From the NCBI RefSeq assembly GCF_900103425.1, contig NZ_FMXA01000003.1, forward strand, positions 124,001-188,000: DNA of 64,000 nt, in the 5' to 3' direction. The stretch's first letter is position 1. The number at the start of each line of letters is the position of its first letter. Below the pieces are notes generated by a model that did no database searches, was not told the DNA's origin, and saw nothing but the letters and a program-made list of their open reading frames with translations. The DNA is from Dialister histaminiformans (GTDB taxonomy: Bacteria; Bacillota; Negativicutes; Veillonellales; Dialisteraceae). A program made the position numbers and the translations under genes. Positions 53,883 through 62,206 of the stretch are shown in pieces.

Positions 53883-54676
53883 TTCTTTCGACTCATTTCA
53901 TCTGATTTATCAAGACATGCCTTTACTCCATCGATAAGCGCTGCCCGAAGTCCCCGCTTTTCCATGGCATAAATTCCGGCAATGGTCGTTCCCCCGGGAC
54001 TTGTCACCTCATCACGGAGCTGGGCCGGATGACGTCCGGTTTCCAGAACCATCCGGGCTGCCCCATACAGTGTCTGTGCAGCAGCCTCAATGGCCATCTT
54101 CCGTGGCAGACCGATGAGTACTCCGGCATCTGCCAGGGCATCAATAATGACAAAAGCATATCCCGGGCCGGCACCGGAGAGTGCCCCCAGTTCATCCAGT
54201 TGTCTTTCATTAACTACCACTTCTTTACCCAGAGCATCGAATATAATCTGCGCATCATGGATAAATTCAGAAGATGCCCTTGTCCCCGGAGCAATGGCTG
54301 TCATTCCTTCTCCTACGGAAGCCGGAGTATTGGGCATAACCCGAATGACTTCTGTTCCTTCAGGTAATGCCTCTTCCAGCGAGGAGATCGCAACGGCTGC
54401 TGCAATGGATAGTACACGCCGGGGATGATACGGTGCTATTTCTTTCAACACCTGAGGTACAACCCCTGGTTTCACTGCCACAATGACCATATCCACCTCA
54501 CCGGCTTCATGACCATCTTCCGACCAGGAAACGCCATACGCCGCCGCATCTCCGCGGGATGATTCTGCCGTACGTCCCTTAATCAGTACGTCTTCTTTTT
54601 TCCATACCTGGTGGTCAAGGCAGCCACGCAATATGGCCCCACCCATCGCACCGGCTCCAATCAGAAGTACTTTCAT
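53879..54676 (-). CDS. proC: Pyrroline-5-carboxylate reductase
   Basis: 265 residues, typical of ProC. The NAD(P)-binding N-terminus reads VLLIGAGAMGGAIL, followed by VIVAVKPGVVPQVL, VIRVMPNTPASVGEGMTAI, and the C-terminal dimer domain GAGPGYAFVIIDALADAGVLIGLPR with SPGGTTIAGI. It makes proline from pyrroline-5-carboxylate. Overlaps of 4 bases with sepF upstream and ylmH downstream bind it into the division operon, where many bacteria instead carry yggT alongside proC. Confidence 0.95.
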   Translation of the reverse strand: MKVLLIGAGAMGGAILRGCLDHQVWKKEDVLIKGRTAESSRGDAAAYGVSWSEDGHEAGEVDMVIVAVKPGVVPQVLKEIAPYHPRRVLSIAAAVAISSLEEALPEGTEVIRVMPNTPASVGEGMTAIAPGTRASSEFIHDAQIIFDALGKEVVVNERQLDELGALSGAGPGYAFVIIDALADAGVLIGLPRKMAIEAAAQTLYGAARMVLETGRHPAQLRDEVTSPGGTTIAGIYAMEKRGLRAALIDGVKACLDKSDEMSRKK

Positions 54677-55104
54677 AATTTAGCCCTCCACTGTGGAAAT
54701 GCATCCGATGGTGCCAGTGGATCTGTAGTAATGCTTACTGACTCAGGAGTCAGTAGAAGCGTATCCTCATTCATCAACTGGATAGAAGCATGGAGAAGAT
54801 ACACCGCACCGCCTACAAAATCTACAATGCGGGCCGCTATGGTACTGTCCAGATTGCCGAGGCATACAAAGACTACCAGTCCCTGCTGCAGGGCATTCAC
54901 AATGGCCTTGGCATCATGATAGGAACCAGGAGTAATGATAACCAGTTCCTGAGGGCGAACGGACCGGGCTGGCAGCGCGCCTGCCTGCTTTGTCGGCTCT
55001 TCCTCCTCATACAGGTCATCATAGGATTCGTCTATCAGATCATCCTCATCCGGAGCCGTAAACTGATCACGAATCCATTGCATAGATCCTTTAAACAAGG
55101 ACAT
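54673..55104 (-). CDS. SepF-family cell division protein, second copy in tandem
   Basis: 143 residues. It has an amphipathic N-terminus (MSLFKGSMQWIRDQF), an acidic linker with DLYEEEEP, then the SepF core: VIITPGSYHDAKAIVNALQQGLVVFVCLGNLDSTIAARIVDFVGGAVYLLHASI. Compared with the copy just upstream, the core reads NLDSTIAARIVDF where typical SepF has (x)xD(x)xAQRIVDF. It follows the first sepF by 3 bases and overlaps proC by 4. SepF anchors FtsZ to the membrane; this one may be a specialised partner. Confidence 0.88.
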   Translation of the reverse strand: MSLFKGSMQWIRDQFTAPDEDDLIDESYDDLYEEEEPTKQAGALPARSVRPQELVIITPGSYHDAKAIVNALQQGLVVFVCLGNLDSTIAARIVDFVGGAVYLLHASIQLMNEDTLLLTPESVSITTDPLAPSDAFPQWRAKL

Positions 55105-55107
55105 GCA

Positions 55108-55611
55108 TTAAGCCTGCGGAGCCTGCCAACGTGGTTCTTCTGCCTGCGGAGCTTCCTGATTTGTCTTTACATCCGCATAGTTTTCACGTGACACGCTCAT
55201 ATTATTTGGCGCGCAGAGATAAATGCTCTCACTGATCCGGTCAATCTTTCCATCCAGTGCATACATAACCCCCTGAACATAGTCAACGATACGCTGTGCA
55301 ATGCTATCATCGGTCTGTTCCATGTTCATCACTACCGGGCGGGAAGACTTCAGATGATCTGCAATCTTTTCACAGTCATTGAACACCTTCGGGTTAACTA
55401 CCACCATAGTATACGGTTTAGCCTGGCGGCCTGGAACCGTAGCTCTTCCTACATTCCTTGCGGCTACAGATCTGGGAACCGCAGGAGCTGCACTGCGAAC
55501 CGGACGCTGTGGTTCTTCCTCTTCTTCCATCATTTCTTCATCTTCATAGCCTTCATCTTCGTATTCATCATGATCGATGAACTGATCTTTCAGCTTACTG
55601 AACATTCCCAT
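55108..55611 (-). CDS. sepF: SepF cell division protein, first copy
   Basis: 167 residues with the standard layout. The N-terminal membrane-targeting helix is [15 protein letters not shown], followed by an acidic linker rich in Glu and a Pro/Arg/Ala stretch. The SepF core is [54 protein letters not shown] and ends [11 protein letters not shown]. It tethers FtsZ and aligns its filaments. It follows yggS after 21 bases. Confidence 0.93.
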   Translation of the reverse strand: MGMFSKLKDQFIDHDEYEDEGYEDEEMMEEEEEPQRPVRSAAPAVPRSVAARNVGRATVPGRQAKPYTMVVVNPKVFNDCEKIADHLKSSRPVVMNMEQTDDSIAQRIVDYVQGVMYALDGKIDRISESIYLCAPNNMSVSRENYADVKTNQEAPQAEEPRWQAPQA

Positions 55612-55632
55612 ACCTTTATCCTCCTCGGTTTA

Positions 55633-56325
55633 TCAGCGGTACACTCTTGCTCCAAAAATAGCGGTACCAATGCGCACCATATTGGCGCCTTCCTCAATTG
55701 CAATTTCAAAATCATGGCTCATTCCCATGGACAGGATATGAATCTGTCCTTCTGGGAATTTTTTCTGTAATTTCTTATAAAGCTCATGGCCTTCTCTGAA
55801 GACCGGTCTTGTCTTTTCCAGATCTCCGAAATCAGGAGCCATGCACATCAGTCCACATACGCGGATGTTCGGAAGTGCCTTAGCGGCTTCCACCGCTTCT
55901 TCAAAGGCATCCGGCTCGATACCTGTCTTGGTCTCCTCACCGGAAATATTGAATTCCAGCAGCACATCCTGCACCTTCCCAATCTGGCCGGCCCTCTTAT
56001 CGATTTCCTGAAGAATGGAAATGGAATCACCGGACTGAATGAGGTCCGCCATAGCCACTGCCTTCTTCACCTTGTTCTTCTGCAGATGACCCTGCAGATT
56101 CCAGGTAATCGGTTCCTGCGACAGGAATTCATACTTTTCTTCCATTTCCTGAACACGGTTTTCCCCCACCTGGGTAACGCCCTGGGCAATCACTTCTTTC
56201 ATTTCCGAAACCGGATGAAATTTAGTTACTGCCACCAGTGTCACATCCTGCTGATAAGGGGAGCGCATGCGGGCTGCTTCAATTCTATTCTGTACTTCCT
56301 TCAACCTTGTAGTTACTTCTGACAT
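55633..56325 (-). CDS. YggS/YlmE-family PLP-binding protein
   Basis: A 230-residue single-barrel PLP protein. The PLP lysine is in [15 protein letters not shown] (about residue 37), then [37 protein letters not shown], and [28 protein letters not shown]. It keeps free PLP balanced and influences amino acid pools rather than catalysing a known reaction. First gene of the yggS-sepF-sepF-proC-ylmH-divIVA-speE operon. Confidence 0.93.
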   Translation of the reverse strand: MSEVTTRLKEVQNRIEAARMRSPYQQDVTLVAVTKFHPVSEMKEVIAQGVTQVGENRVQEMEEKYEFLSQEPITWNLQGHLQKNKVKKAVAMADLIQSGDSISILQEIDKRAGQIGKVQDVLLEFNISGEETKTGIEPDAFEEAVEAAKALPNIRVCGLMCMAPDFGDLEKTRPVFREGHELYKKLQKKFPEGQIHILSMGMSHDFEIAIEEGANMVRIGTAIFGARVYR

Positions 56326-56543
56326 AAGTAAAGCCTCTTTATTTTCAAGTCATAAAAAACACATTTAATCTATCATATTGCCCTTTAGTTCTAAGAAAAA
56401 GGTAAAAGACCATACTTATACTTTATTATAACACAATTGCTTCTTTCAACAATCAGAAGTCAGCGGAAAAACTGAGAAAAATTCTTAAAATTTTCCGATT
56501 TTTTACTTCGTTTTCCCTGTCATCTTTCTCCAGCGCCTCAGAC

Positions 56544-56583
56544 AGAAAAAATTCAGCCATTATAGATGACTGAATTTTCTTTC
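56544..56583 (-). terminator. Terminator of the M18/cupin operon
   Basis: AAAATTCAG and CTGAATTTT arms around a 13-base loop, followed on the minus strand by TTTTCT. Confidence 0.7.
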
Positions 56584-56592
56584 CCTGTCCTG

Positions 56593-57033
56593 TTATTCTT
56601 TTAAAAAGGCCGCTATATCCGGATGGGACCTGAGCTCTGCCAGCTCTTCCTCCGAAGGATATACAGGGATATCCCTCTTTGTATTTACCATACAGAAAAA
56701 GCCAAGCGGCTCACCGCAATCCGCGCGGAACTGGTGAAACTGCCATGGCGGAATGGTGATAAAATCCCCTTCTTCCACTTCCACCACATCATGCCCCAGC
56801 AGGGCGTGCCCGCGTCCACGGAAAATAATGACCATATGCATATGTTCATGATGCTCCAGTGAAGAGAAGCCATCCTTTTCCACCTGGAAATACCGAAACT
56901 GCACCGGGAGATCCTCTTCATTATCAAAAAGAACCTGTTTGGTCACATCGCGAAAAACTCCGGGATTTTTCTTGTAAATATGCGGTTCAATCCCATCCCA
57001 GCGAAAATTTTCCTTATGAAACTTTCGTATCAT
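56593..57033 (-). CDS. Cupin-domain protein
   Basis: 146 residues. A single cupin barrel with metal-ligand motif 1 in LEHHEHMHMVIIFRGRGHALLG and motif 2 around PPWQFHQFRA. The N-terminal part resembles sugar or carboxylic acid-binding cupins, but no reaction can be assigned. Five bases after the M18 aminopeptidase gene and presumably co-transcribed with it. Confidence 0.82.
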   Translation of the reverse strand: MIRKFHKENFRWDGIEPHIYKKNPGVFRDVTKQVLFDNEEDLPVQFRYFQVEKDGFSSLEHHEHMHMVIIFRGRGHALLGHDVVEVEEGDFITIPPWQFHQFRADCGEPLGFFCMVNTKRDIPVYPSEEELAELRSHPDIAAFLKE

Positions 57034-57038
57034 AACGT

Positions 57039-58412
57039 TTATCTGCTTTCAAAGAATGCCTTATAGGCCAGATAGGTTTCATAGGCATCCGCCTTGGACA
57101 GCAGATCATAAGGAGAATGCATGGACAGCATAGCGGTGCCGCAGTCCACAACTTCGCATCCCCAGTCAGCCATCATGAACGCAATGGTTCCGCCGCCGCC
57201 CTGATCGACCTTGCCAAGTTCACCAATCTGCCATGCTACGCCGGCTTCATTGAAAATGGTTCTGACCTTGTGCATAAATTCCGCATTGGCGTCATTGCTT
57301 CCTGCCTTGCCGCGCGCACCGGTGTACTTGGTGAGGGCAATACCATATCCCAGGAGAGAAGAGTTATCCTTTTCGGTAACTTCCGGGAACATAGGATCCA
57401 TGCAGCTGTTAACATCGGCAGAGAGCATTTCACTGTTTTCCATGGTTTCATAGAATTCCAGCAAAGAGCCGTTGCCCTGCAGAGCCAGCATCTTCATAAC
57501 CACCTTGACGAAATAGGAGGATTCCATCCCTGTATTACCGTAGGAACCGATTTCTTCCTTGTCAGTCAGCAGAGCCGCCTGGGTATATTCACCAGGTTCT
57601 GCATGAAGGATGGCTTCCAGGTTGGCGTAAGAGCATACTCTGTCATCCTGACCATAGGAGGCGATGAGAGAACGGTCAAATCCCACATCGCGGCTCTTAG
57701 TGGCCGGAACCAGTTCCAGTTCTGCGGTGGCAAAATCTTCTTCTTCAATGCCATAAGTATCCTTGAAGAATTTCATCAGCGCATCCTTAGCAGCCAGATT
57801 TTCTTCGCTGTGAGTTGCGCAGATGGCCTGAAGCTGTTCTCCGGTAATACCCTGAGCCAATGTCTTCTTCATCTGGTCCTGTGCCATGTGGATAAGCAGG
57901 TCAGAAATATAGAATACCGGGTCATCATCCTTCATCCCTACATTGATTTCCACCTTTTTCCCGCTGCGGGTATATACTACCCCGATGAGTGCCATAGGAA
58001 TGCAGGTCCACTGATACTTCTTGATTCCACCATAATAATGGGTCCGGAAATAAACCACTCCATCGCTTTCATGTACCGGATTCCCCTTAAGATCCAGACG
58101 CGGTGTGTCCAGATGAGATCCTACAATCTTGAGCCCATCATGAACCGGCTTTTTGCCGATTACCGCCAGCACCACAGATTTCCCCTTCTGATTCCAGAAC
58201 ACCTTATCTCCCGGCTTAAGTTCCTTCATGTCATAGAGCGGCTTAAATCCTGCTTCTTCCGCCTGGCGGAGAATTTCTGTCACAGCCAGTCTTTCTGTGC
58301 GGGCGGTATCCAGAAACTTCTTATATCTTTCCCCATATTCCATAGTGGCCTTGCGTTCTTCTTCATTCATTCGAGCCCATACGGGTTTTGTTCTGCTATA
58401 GGTTTCTTTCAT
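57039..58412 (-). CDS. M18-family metalloaminopeptidase
   Basis: 457 residues, typical of the aminopeptidase I/aspartyl aminopeptidase family. Zinc ligands and catalytic residues are seen in KIVGSHLDTPRLDLKG (His, Asp), LLTDKEEIGSYGNTGM (Glu pair), and AMLSMHSPYDLLSKADAYE (C-terminal His). It removes N-terminal residues from peptides in the cytoplasm, fitting amino acid fermentation. First gene of a two-gene unit with the cupin protein. Confidence 0.92.
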   Translation of the reverse strand: MKETYSRTKPVWARMNEEERKATMEYGERYKKFLDTARTERLAVTEILRQAEEAGFKPLYDMKELKPGDKVFWNQKGKSVVLAVIGKKPVHDGLKIVGSHLDTPRLDLKGNPVHESDGVVYFRTHYYGGIKKYQWTCIPMALIGVVYTRSGKKVEINVGMKDDDPVFYISDLLIHMAQDQMKKTLAQGITGEQLQAICATHSEENLAAKDALMKFFKDTYGIEEEDFATAELELVPATKSRDVGFDRSLIASYGQDDRVCSYANLEAILHAEPGEYTQAALLTDKEEIGSYGNTGMESSYFVKVVMKMLALQGNGSLLEFYETMENSEMLSADVNSCMDPMFPEVTEKDNSSLLGYGIALTKYTGARGKAGSNDANAEFMHKVRTIFNEAGVAWQIGELGKVDQGGGGTIAFMMADWGCEVVDCGTAMLSMHSPYDLLSKADAYETYLAYKAFFESR

Positions 58413-58514
58413 ATATGCCTCCTGTTTAAATGAGTATCATTTGCAATAGCTACAGAAATATTATATATGAAGGGGCTAAAAAAATCACCCTTCCCGCTTT
58501 CCATGGACATAGAT

Positions 58515-59222
58515 TCAGTCAGCAGATTTACGCCCCTTCCACAATCCGGTCATTTCCCGGGCCGCTGCCAGAGGATCAGTTGCCCCGGCCACAGCACTGA
58601 TGACAAAGAAGCCATCTACTCCGGTGGCTTTCAGCGCCTTCAGGTCCCTGGCTTTCACACCGCCGCCTACCACTACAGGTACCGGGCTGATTTCATGCAA
58701 CGTTTTCAGTTCTTCCAGACTTCGGGTTACCACCGTTCCATCAGGAAGCCTCCCACAATCTTTCTTTGAAGGCGTCTCATGAAGCGGACCTGCTCCAAAA
58801 TAATCGATATACCGGGTATCATAATGAGCTACATAATCCAGCAACTCCTCTGTTCTGGCAGAAAGACCGACAACCGAATCCTTCCCCAGATATTTACGGC
58901 ACACTTCCACTGGAATGTCGCTCTGTCCCACATGGATTCCATCCACCTTTATTCCTGCTTCTCTGGCTGCCAGTACCACATCGAGGCGGTCATCTACCAG
59001 AAGCACTACCGAATCTGACTTCCCGCTTTCCGCAATCACCTGGGCCGTCTCTTTACAGAGGGAAATCATTCCCCGGGCGGATGCCACCTTCGACCGGAGC
59101 TGAACACAGGTAAATCCGCCATCCAGTGCTGCCTTTACTATATCTCTGACCGACCGGCCCTTTGTATTTTCCGGGCCCACCACCAGATAGGCTGAAATGT
59201 CCAGTACGCTGCGCATATTCAT
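58515..59222 (-). CDS. thiE: Thiamine-phosphate synthase
   Basis: 235 residues. The TIM barrel carries the family set: FTCVQLRSKVASARGM (LR(D/E/S)K), LLVDDRLDVVLAAREAGIKVDGIHVGQSDIP, SARTEELLDYV, YFGAGPLHETPSKKD, and VVVGGGVKARDLKALKATGVDGFFVISAV. It couples hydroxymethylpyrimidine diphosphate with thiazole phosphate. Its start overlaps the stop of the preceding small gene by 4 bases. Last gene of the thiM operon. Confidence 0.94.
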   Translation of the reverse strand: MNMRSVLDISAYLVVGPENTKGRSVRDIVKAALDGGFTCVQLRSKVASARGMISLCKETAQVIAESGKSDSVVLLVDDRLDVVLAAREAGIKVDGIHVGQSDIPVEVCRKYLGKDSVVGLSARTEELLDYVAHYDTRYIDYFGAGPLHETPSKKDCGRLPDGTVVTRSLEELKTLHEISPVPVVVGGGVKARDLKALKATGVDGFFVISAVAGATDPLAAAREMTGLWKGRKSAD

Positions 59223-59536
59223 AAGACCTTTCCTTCTTTCTTCTGAATCTGTTCTTCCATCCGTTTTATCTTTCCATGCATCATATCCGTATATCCAGGA
59301 CGGATATCTGCTTTAAGTACCACTTCCGTACGTATTCCTCTTTCCGCCAGGACCATAGTGGCCCGCTTCACTATGGCCATGACCTCATCCCATTCCCCTT
59401 CTATCTCTGTAAACATGGAATAAGTCTGACATGGCAGACCGGAATCCCGTATCACCTTCACCACTTCCCCCACATAGGAAGACATCTCATCTCCGGTCCC
59501 ACAGGGAGCAATGGCTACCGCAATCAGTGCATTCAT
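59219..59536 (-). CDS. Thiamine-binding protein of the MTH1187/YkoF-like (DUF77) family
   Basis: 105 residues starting at MNALIAVAIAPCGTGDEMSSYV (59536; AGGAGAAG site). The frame extends upstream into thiM without a site. The alternating strand-helix pattern with SYVGEVVKVIRDSGLPCQTYSMFTEIEGEWDEVMAIV is that of the thiamine-binding ferredoxin-like family. Placement between thiM and thiE supports a role in binding or buffering a thiamine precursor. Confidence 0.85.
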   Translation of the reverse strand: MNALIAVAIAPCGTGDEMSSYVGEVVKVIRDSGLPCQTYSMFTEIEGEWDEVMAIVKRATMVLAERGIRTEVVLKADIRPGYTDMMHGKIKRMEEQIQKKEGKVL

Positions 59537-59546
59537 CGTCTTCTCC

Positions 59547-60380
59547 TTATGCTTTACATGCATCCATGGCATTGGATGCCACATCATCAGCTGACAGATT
59601 GTACATAGTGTCCAGGAATATCTTTTCAAATGAACCCGGCCCCCGGGCCTCCTTTTCAGCCCGCTTTCCTGCTGCATTGTACATGTTTACTGCCGTAATC
59701 GCCGCAGCAAACGGATCCGTTACTGCCGCATAGACCGCACATACCCCGCCAAGTGAGCATCCGGATCCGGTCACCTTCGTAAAAAGAGGACTTCCTCCAT
59801 AGCTCCTGACAACCACATCCCCATCCGTGACTACATCCACCGCTCCGGACACAGCGACTGCGCCATGAATGAACCTGGCCAGTGCCCTGGCTGCCATTAC
59901 CGCAGAATCCACTGAATCGGTAGCATCTACACCGCGCACACCATCTTTAGCTACGCCTGTATCGAGTCCCCAGAGATTGGCCAGAGCGATAATTTCCGAA
60001 GCATTTCCCCGGACAATGGCCGGAGGCATAGCCTTCATCTGACGCAGAAGTTCTGTACGCAGGCTTCCCAGACCAATTCCTACCGGATCCAATACCCATG
60101 GCTTACCCGCGTCAGCCAATGCCCTTATAGTCCGAGGCAGGGTTTCTGCATACACAGGAAACAGCGTCCCCATGTTGATATAAAAAGCCTGGCATATGCT
60201 GCTGATTGCCTCCCCCTCATCAGGAAGATATACCATGGCAGCCGAACCTCCACAGGCCAGCTGCGCATTGGCTACCAGATTGATGGTTACTGTATTGGTA
60301 ATGGACGGAACCAGCGGACACTCCTTCCTTGCCGCTTCCACGGCCTGCCTTATCTTTTTTCTCAGTTCCCTTTCTGTCAT
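59547..60380 (-). CDS. thiM: Hydroxyethylthiazole kinase
   Basis: 277 residues of the ribokinase-like ThiM family. Visible: PLVPSITNTVTINLVANAQLACGGSAAMVYLPDE, DPVGIGLGSLRTELLRQM, IVRGNASEIIAL, and the catalytic GSGCSLGGVCAVY anion hole near the C-terminus. It phosphorylates salvaged thiazole. First gene of the thiM-ykoF-like-thiE operon behind a TPP riboswitch; ribosome site AAAGGAGC. Confidence 0.94.
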   Translation of the reverse strand: MTERELRKKIRQAVEAARKECPLVPSITNTVTINLVANAQLACGGSAAMVYLPDEGEAISSICQAFYINMGTLFPVYAETLPRTIRALADAGKPWVLDPVGIGLGSLRTELLRQMKAMPPAIVRGNASEIIALANLWGLDTGVAKDGVRGVDATDSVDSAVMAARALARFIHGAVAVSGAVDVVTDGDVVVRSYGGSPLFTKVTGSGCSLGGVCAVYAAVTDPFAAAITAVNMYNAAGKRAEKEARGPGSFEKIFLDTMYNLSADDVASNAMDACKA

Positions 60381-60404
60381 TATGTGCTCCTTTCTATGCA
60401 GCGG

Positions 60405-60432
60405 ACATTAAAAAAGCCCGCTGCCGCGAGCC
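60405..60432 (-). terminator. Terminator of the TPP riboswitch expression platform
   Basis: GCTCGC / GCGGGC stem with a GGCA loop, then six T's on the minus strand, between the TPP aptamer and the thiM start. Confidence 0.75.
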
Positions 60433-60469
60433 TGGTTCTGCATGGTATTGTCCCATGAGCTTTTTATTG

Positions 60470-60546
60470 CTCCCTGCGTAAGTCTTAACTCAATCAGGTG
60501 CCAAGGGTTTAGACCAGGTCATTCTCAACATATAGTTCCCCTGCAA
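60470..60546 (-). promoter_or_regulatory. TPP riboswitch (THI element) of the thiM operon
   Basis: On the minus strand: GCAGGGGAAC at the 5' end, TTGAGAATGACC in place of the usual CTGAGA, AAACCCTTGGCACCTGAT, and GACTTACGCAGGGAG closing helix P1. These are the conserved aptamer blocks in the right order. With bound TPP, terminator 60405-60432 should form and stop the salvage genes. Confidence 0.92.
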
Positions 60547-60603
60547 TAAGCTGATTTAATTTTATCACAGTTATGAGCCAAAGGCTCCTCTGTTTTTTCA
60601 CAC

Positions 60604-60642
60604 AAAAAACCCACCGTCCTGTTTCTGAACGGTGGTTTTTTC
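60604..60642 (-). terminator. Terminator of the tRNA-Gly gene
   Basis: AAAAAACC(C)ACCG and CGGTGGTTTTTT arms around a 13-base loop, starting 7 bases past the tRNA. Confidence 0.8.
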
Positions 60643-60648
60643 TATCTG

Positions 60649-60722
60649 TGGAGCGGATGAAGGGAGTCGAACCCTCCTGTCCAGCTTGGGAAGCTGGCGT
60701 TCTACCGATGAACTACACCCGC
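60649..60722 (-). tRNA. tRNA-Gly (anticodon CCC)
   Basis: The minus strand folds as a full cloverleaf. The 7-bp acceptor stem starts GCGGGTG, the D-arm contains GTTCATCGGTAGAAC, the anticodon stem CCAGC/GCTGG encloses the loop TTCCCAA (anticodon CCC, reading GGG), the T-arm is AGGGTTCGACTCCCT-like, and CCA is encoded. Closely similar to E. coli tRNA-Gly(CCC). Confidence 0.95.
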
Positions 60723-60832
60723 ATGAATACAGGTATAGTATATCACACATAAAAGAATTACGGAATGTCAAAATCGATTTTTATTTTCTTCATGCACAAT
60801 ACATCCATCCAATATCCATATAGCGTTGTATT

Positions 60833-62206
60833 TCATCGATATCTGGGATGATTCTGATAATATTCCCGTTTATCCTGATACATTCTCTGATCCGCCCGAA
60901 TTGCAGCCTGCTGAATCCCCCGATGATCACTGACGGCATAACCAATGGCAAAAGAAAAAGATTCCTTCTGCATCGCGTCCTTTATCTCTCTGGTTTTACC
61001 TCTCATTTTCTCTTCCGTAGTACCAGGGGTAACGATGACAAACTCATCACCGCCAGACCGATATATATTGTCCCTGGGAAAATAATTGCACAGGAACTCT
61101 GCCAGATTTTGCAGCAGCCTATCCCCTTCTGCATGCCCCTGGGTATCATTAACATACTTCAATCCATTCACATCGATAAACAGCACGCCCAGCTGAGACT
61201 CTCCGGCATGCTGGTTAAAATAAATATCCATGGCATTCCGGTTTTTAACGCCAGTCAGGCTGTCCTTTCCAGATGCAAATTCCAGCTGTTCAAGAAGACG
61301 CCGATTGGCCACATACATAGCCATGAAGGCTCCCACCGTTTCCAGCAGGTACCGGGTATTCATCATTTCATTTTCTTCGTAATTGTCCGCCACCAGAAAC
61401 CCTATGAGCTTCCCCTGGTAATACAGAGGCGTACTCATCAAGTTTCTGATATTCTGCCTTTTTAAAATATTGTATCCGTCAATATCCCCCTGCTTCCGCA
61501 GCTCTTCAATATCCGGAATTACCACACTGGTATCTGTTTCCAGACACTTTTCCCAGCTTAGCATGTACTCATCATAGGAAAGATTCTGCAATGACTCTAT
61601 TTCTGATTTCACTCCGGGAGCGCACCACTCATAGGTATTGCTTATAGTTTTCCGGTCTGTTTCCAACACATACAGCCGATCCGGGTGAATCGCTTCTGAT
61701 AAATCCGACAGAATCCCCTGCATGGCCCGGGAAAAACATGGTTCAGACACAAGACGGCGTATAACCCGGATAACCGTTTCATTGGTTGTATTGGCTCTGC
61801 GCAGCCGTCTTCGTCTGGCCTCTTCCTCCGAGATATCCACGCAGGACACTATACATTCATGAGCCATATGCACAGGGGAAACGGAAAAACGAATCCATTT
61901 TCCAAGGATATCGGCATACAACTTGCCTTTCATTACCCTTTCCCCCTCTATCACTGCTTCCATAGCAGATATCCAGCCCGACTCTTTTTCTGTAATTCCC
62001 GCCTGAATGAAAGATTTTCCTATAAGGAAGTCTCTGTGCTTTCCCGTAAGCTGGCAAAATGCAGAATTGACATAGCGGATTCTATATATTCTCCCGGACC
62101 GGCTGTCTGCCATTTCCACAATGCAGGAGGGTACCTGCAGCAGGTCCATAGCCTCATCTATCCATCCCCCGGTGATTCTCTTATCTATCTTCTTATCTGT
62201 ACTCAT
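60833..62206 (-). CDS. PAS-GAF-GGDEF diguanylate cyclase
   Basis: 457 residues. A PAS-like sensor (about 15-125: IRYVNSAFCQLTGKHRDFLIGKSF) is followed by a GAF-like domain (about 150-300: ILSDLSEAIHPDRLYVLE and LMSTPLYYQGKLIGFLVADNY). The C-terminal GGDEF domain (about 315-455) has KDSLTGVKNR, VLFIDVNGLKYVNDTQGH and an intact SGGDEF. The inhibitory RxxD site is replaced (FPRD), so product feedback is unlikely. It should make c-di-GMP from GTP. Its ATG overlaps the stop of the upstream signalling gene by 4 bases. No membrane helix is seen, so the sensor is cytoplasmic. Confidence 0.9.
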   Translation of the reverse strand: MSTDKKIDKRITGGWIDEAMDLLQVPSCIVEMADSRSGRIYRIRYVNSAFCQLTGKHRDFLIGKSFIQAGITEKESGWISAMEAVIEGERVMKGKLYADILGKWIRFSVSPVHMAHECIVSCVDISEEEARRRRLRRANTTNETVIRVIRRLVSEPCFSRAMQGILSDLSEAIHPDRLYVLETDRKTISNTYEWCAPGVKSEIESLQNLSYDEYMLSWEKCLETDTSVVIPDIEELRKQGDIDGYNILKRQNIRNLMSTPLYYQGKLIGFLVADNYEENEMMNTRYLLETVGAFMAMYVANRRLLEQLEFASGKDSLTGVKNRNAMDIYFNQHAGESQLGVLFIDVNGLKYVNDTQGHAEGDRLLQNLAEFLCNYFPRDNIYRSGGDEFVIVTPGTTEEKMRGKTREIKDAMQKESFSFAIGYAVSDHRGIQQAAIRADQRMYQDKREYYQNHPRYR

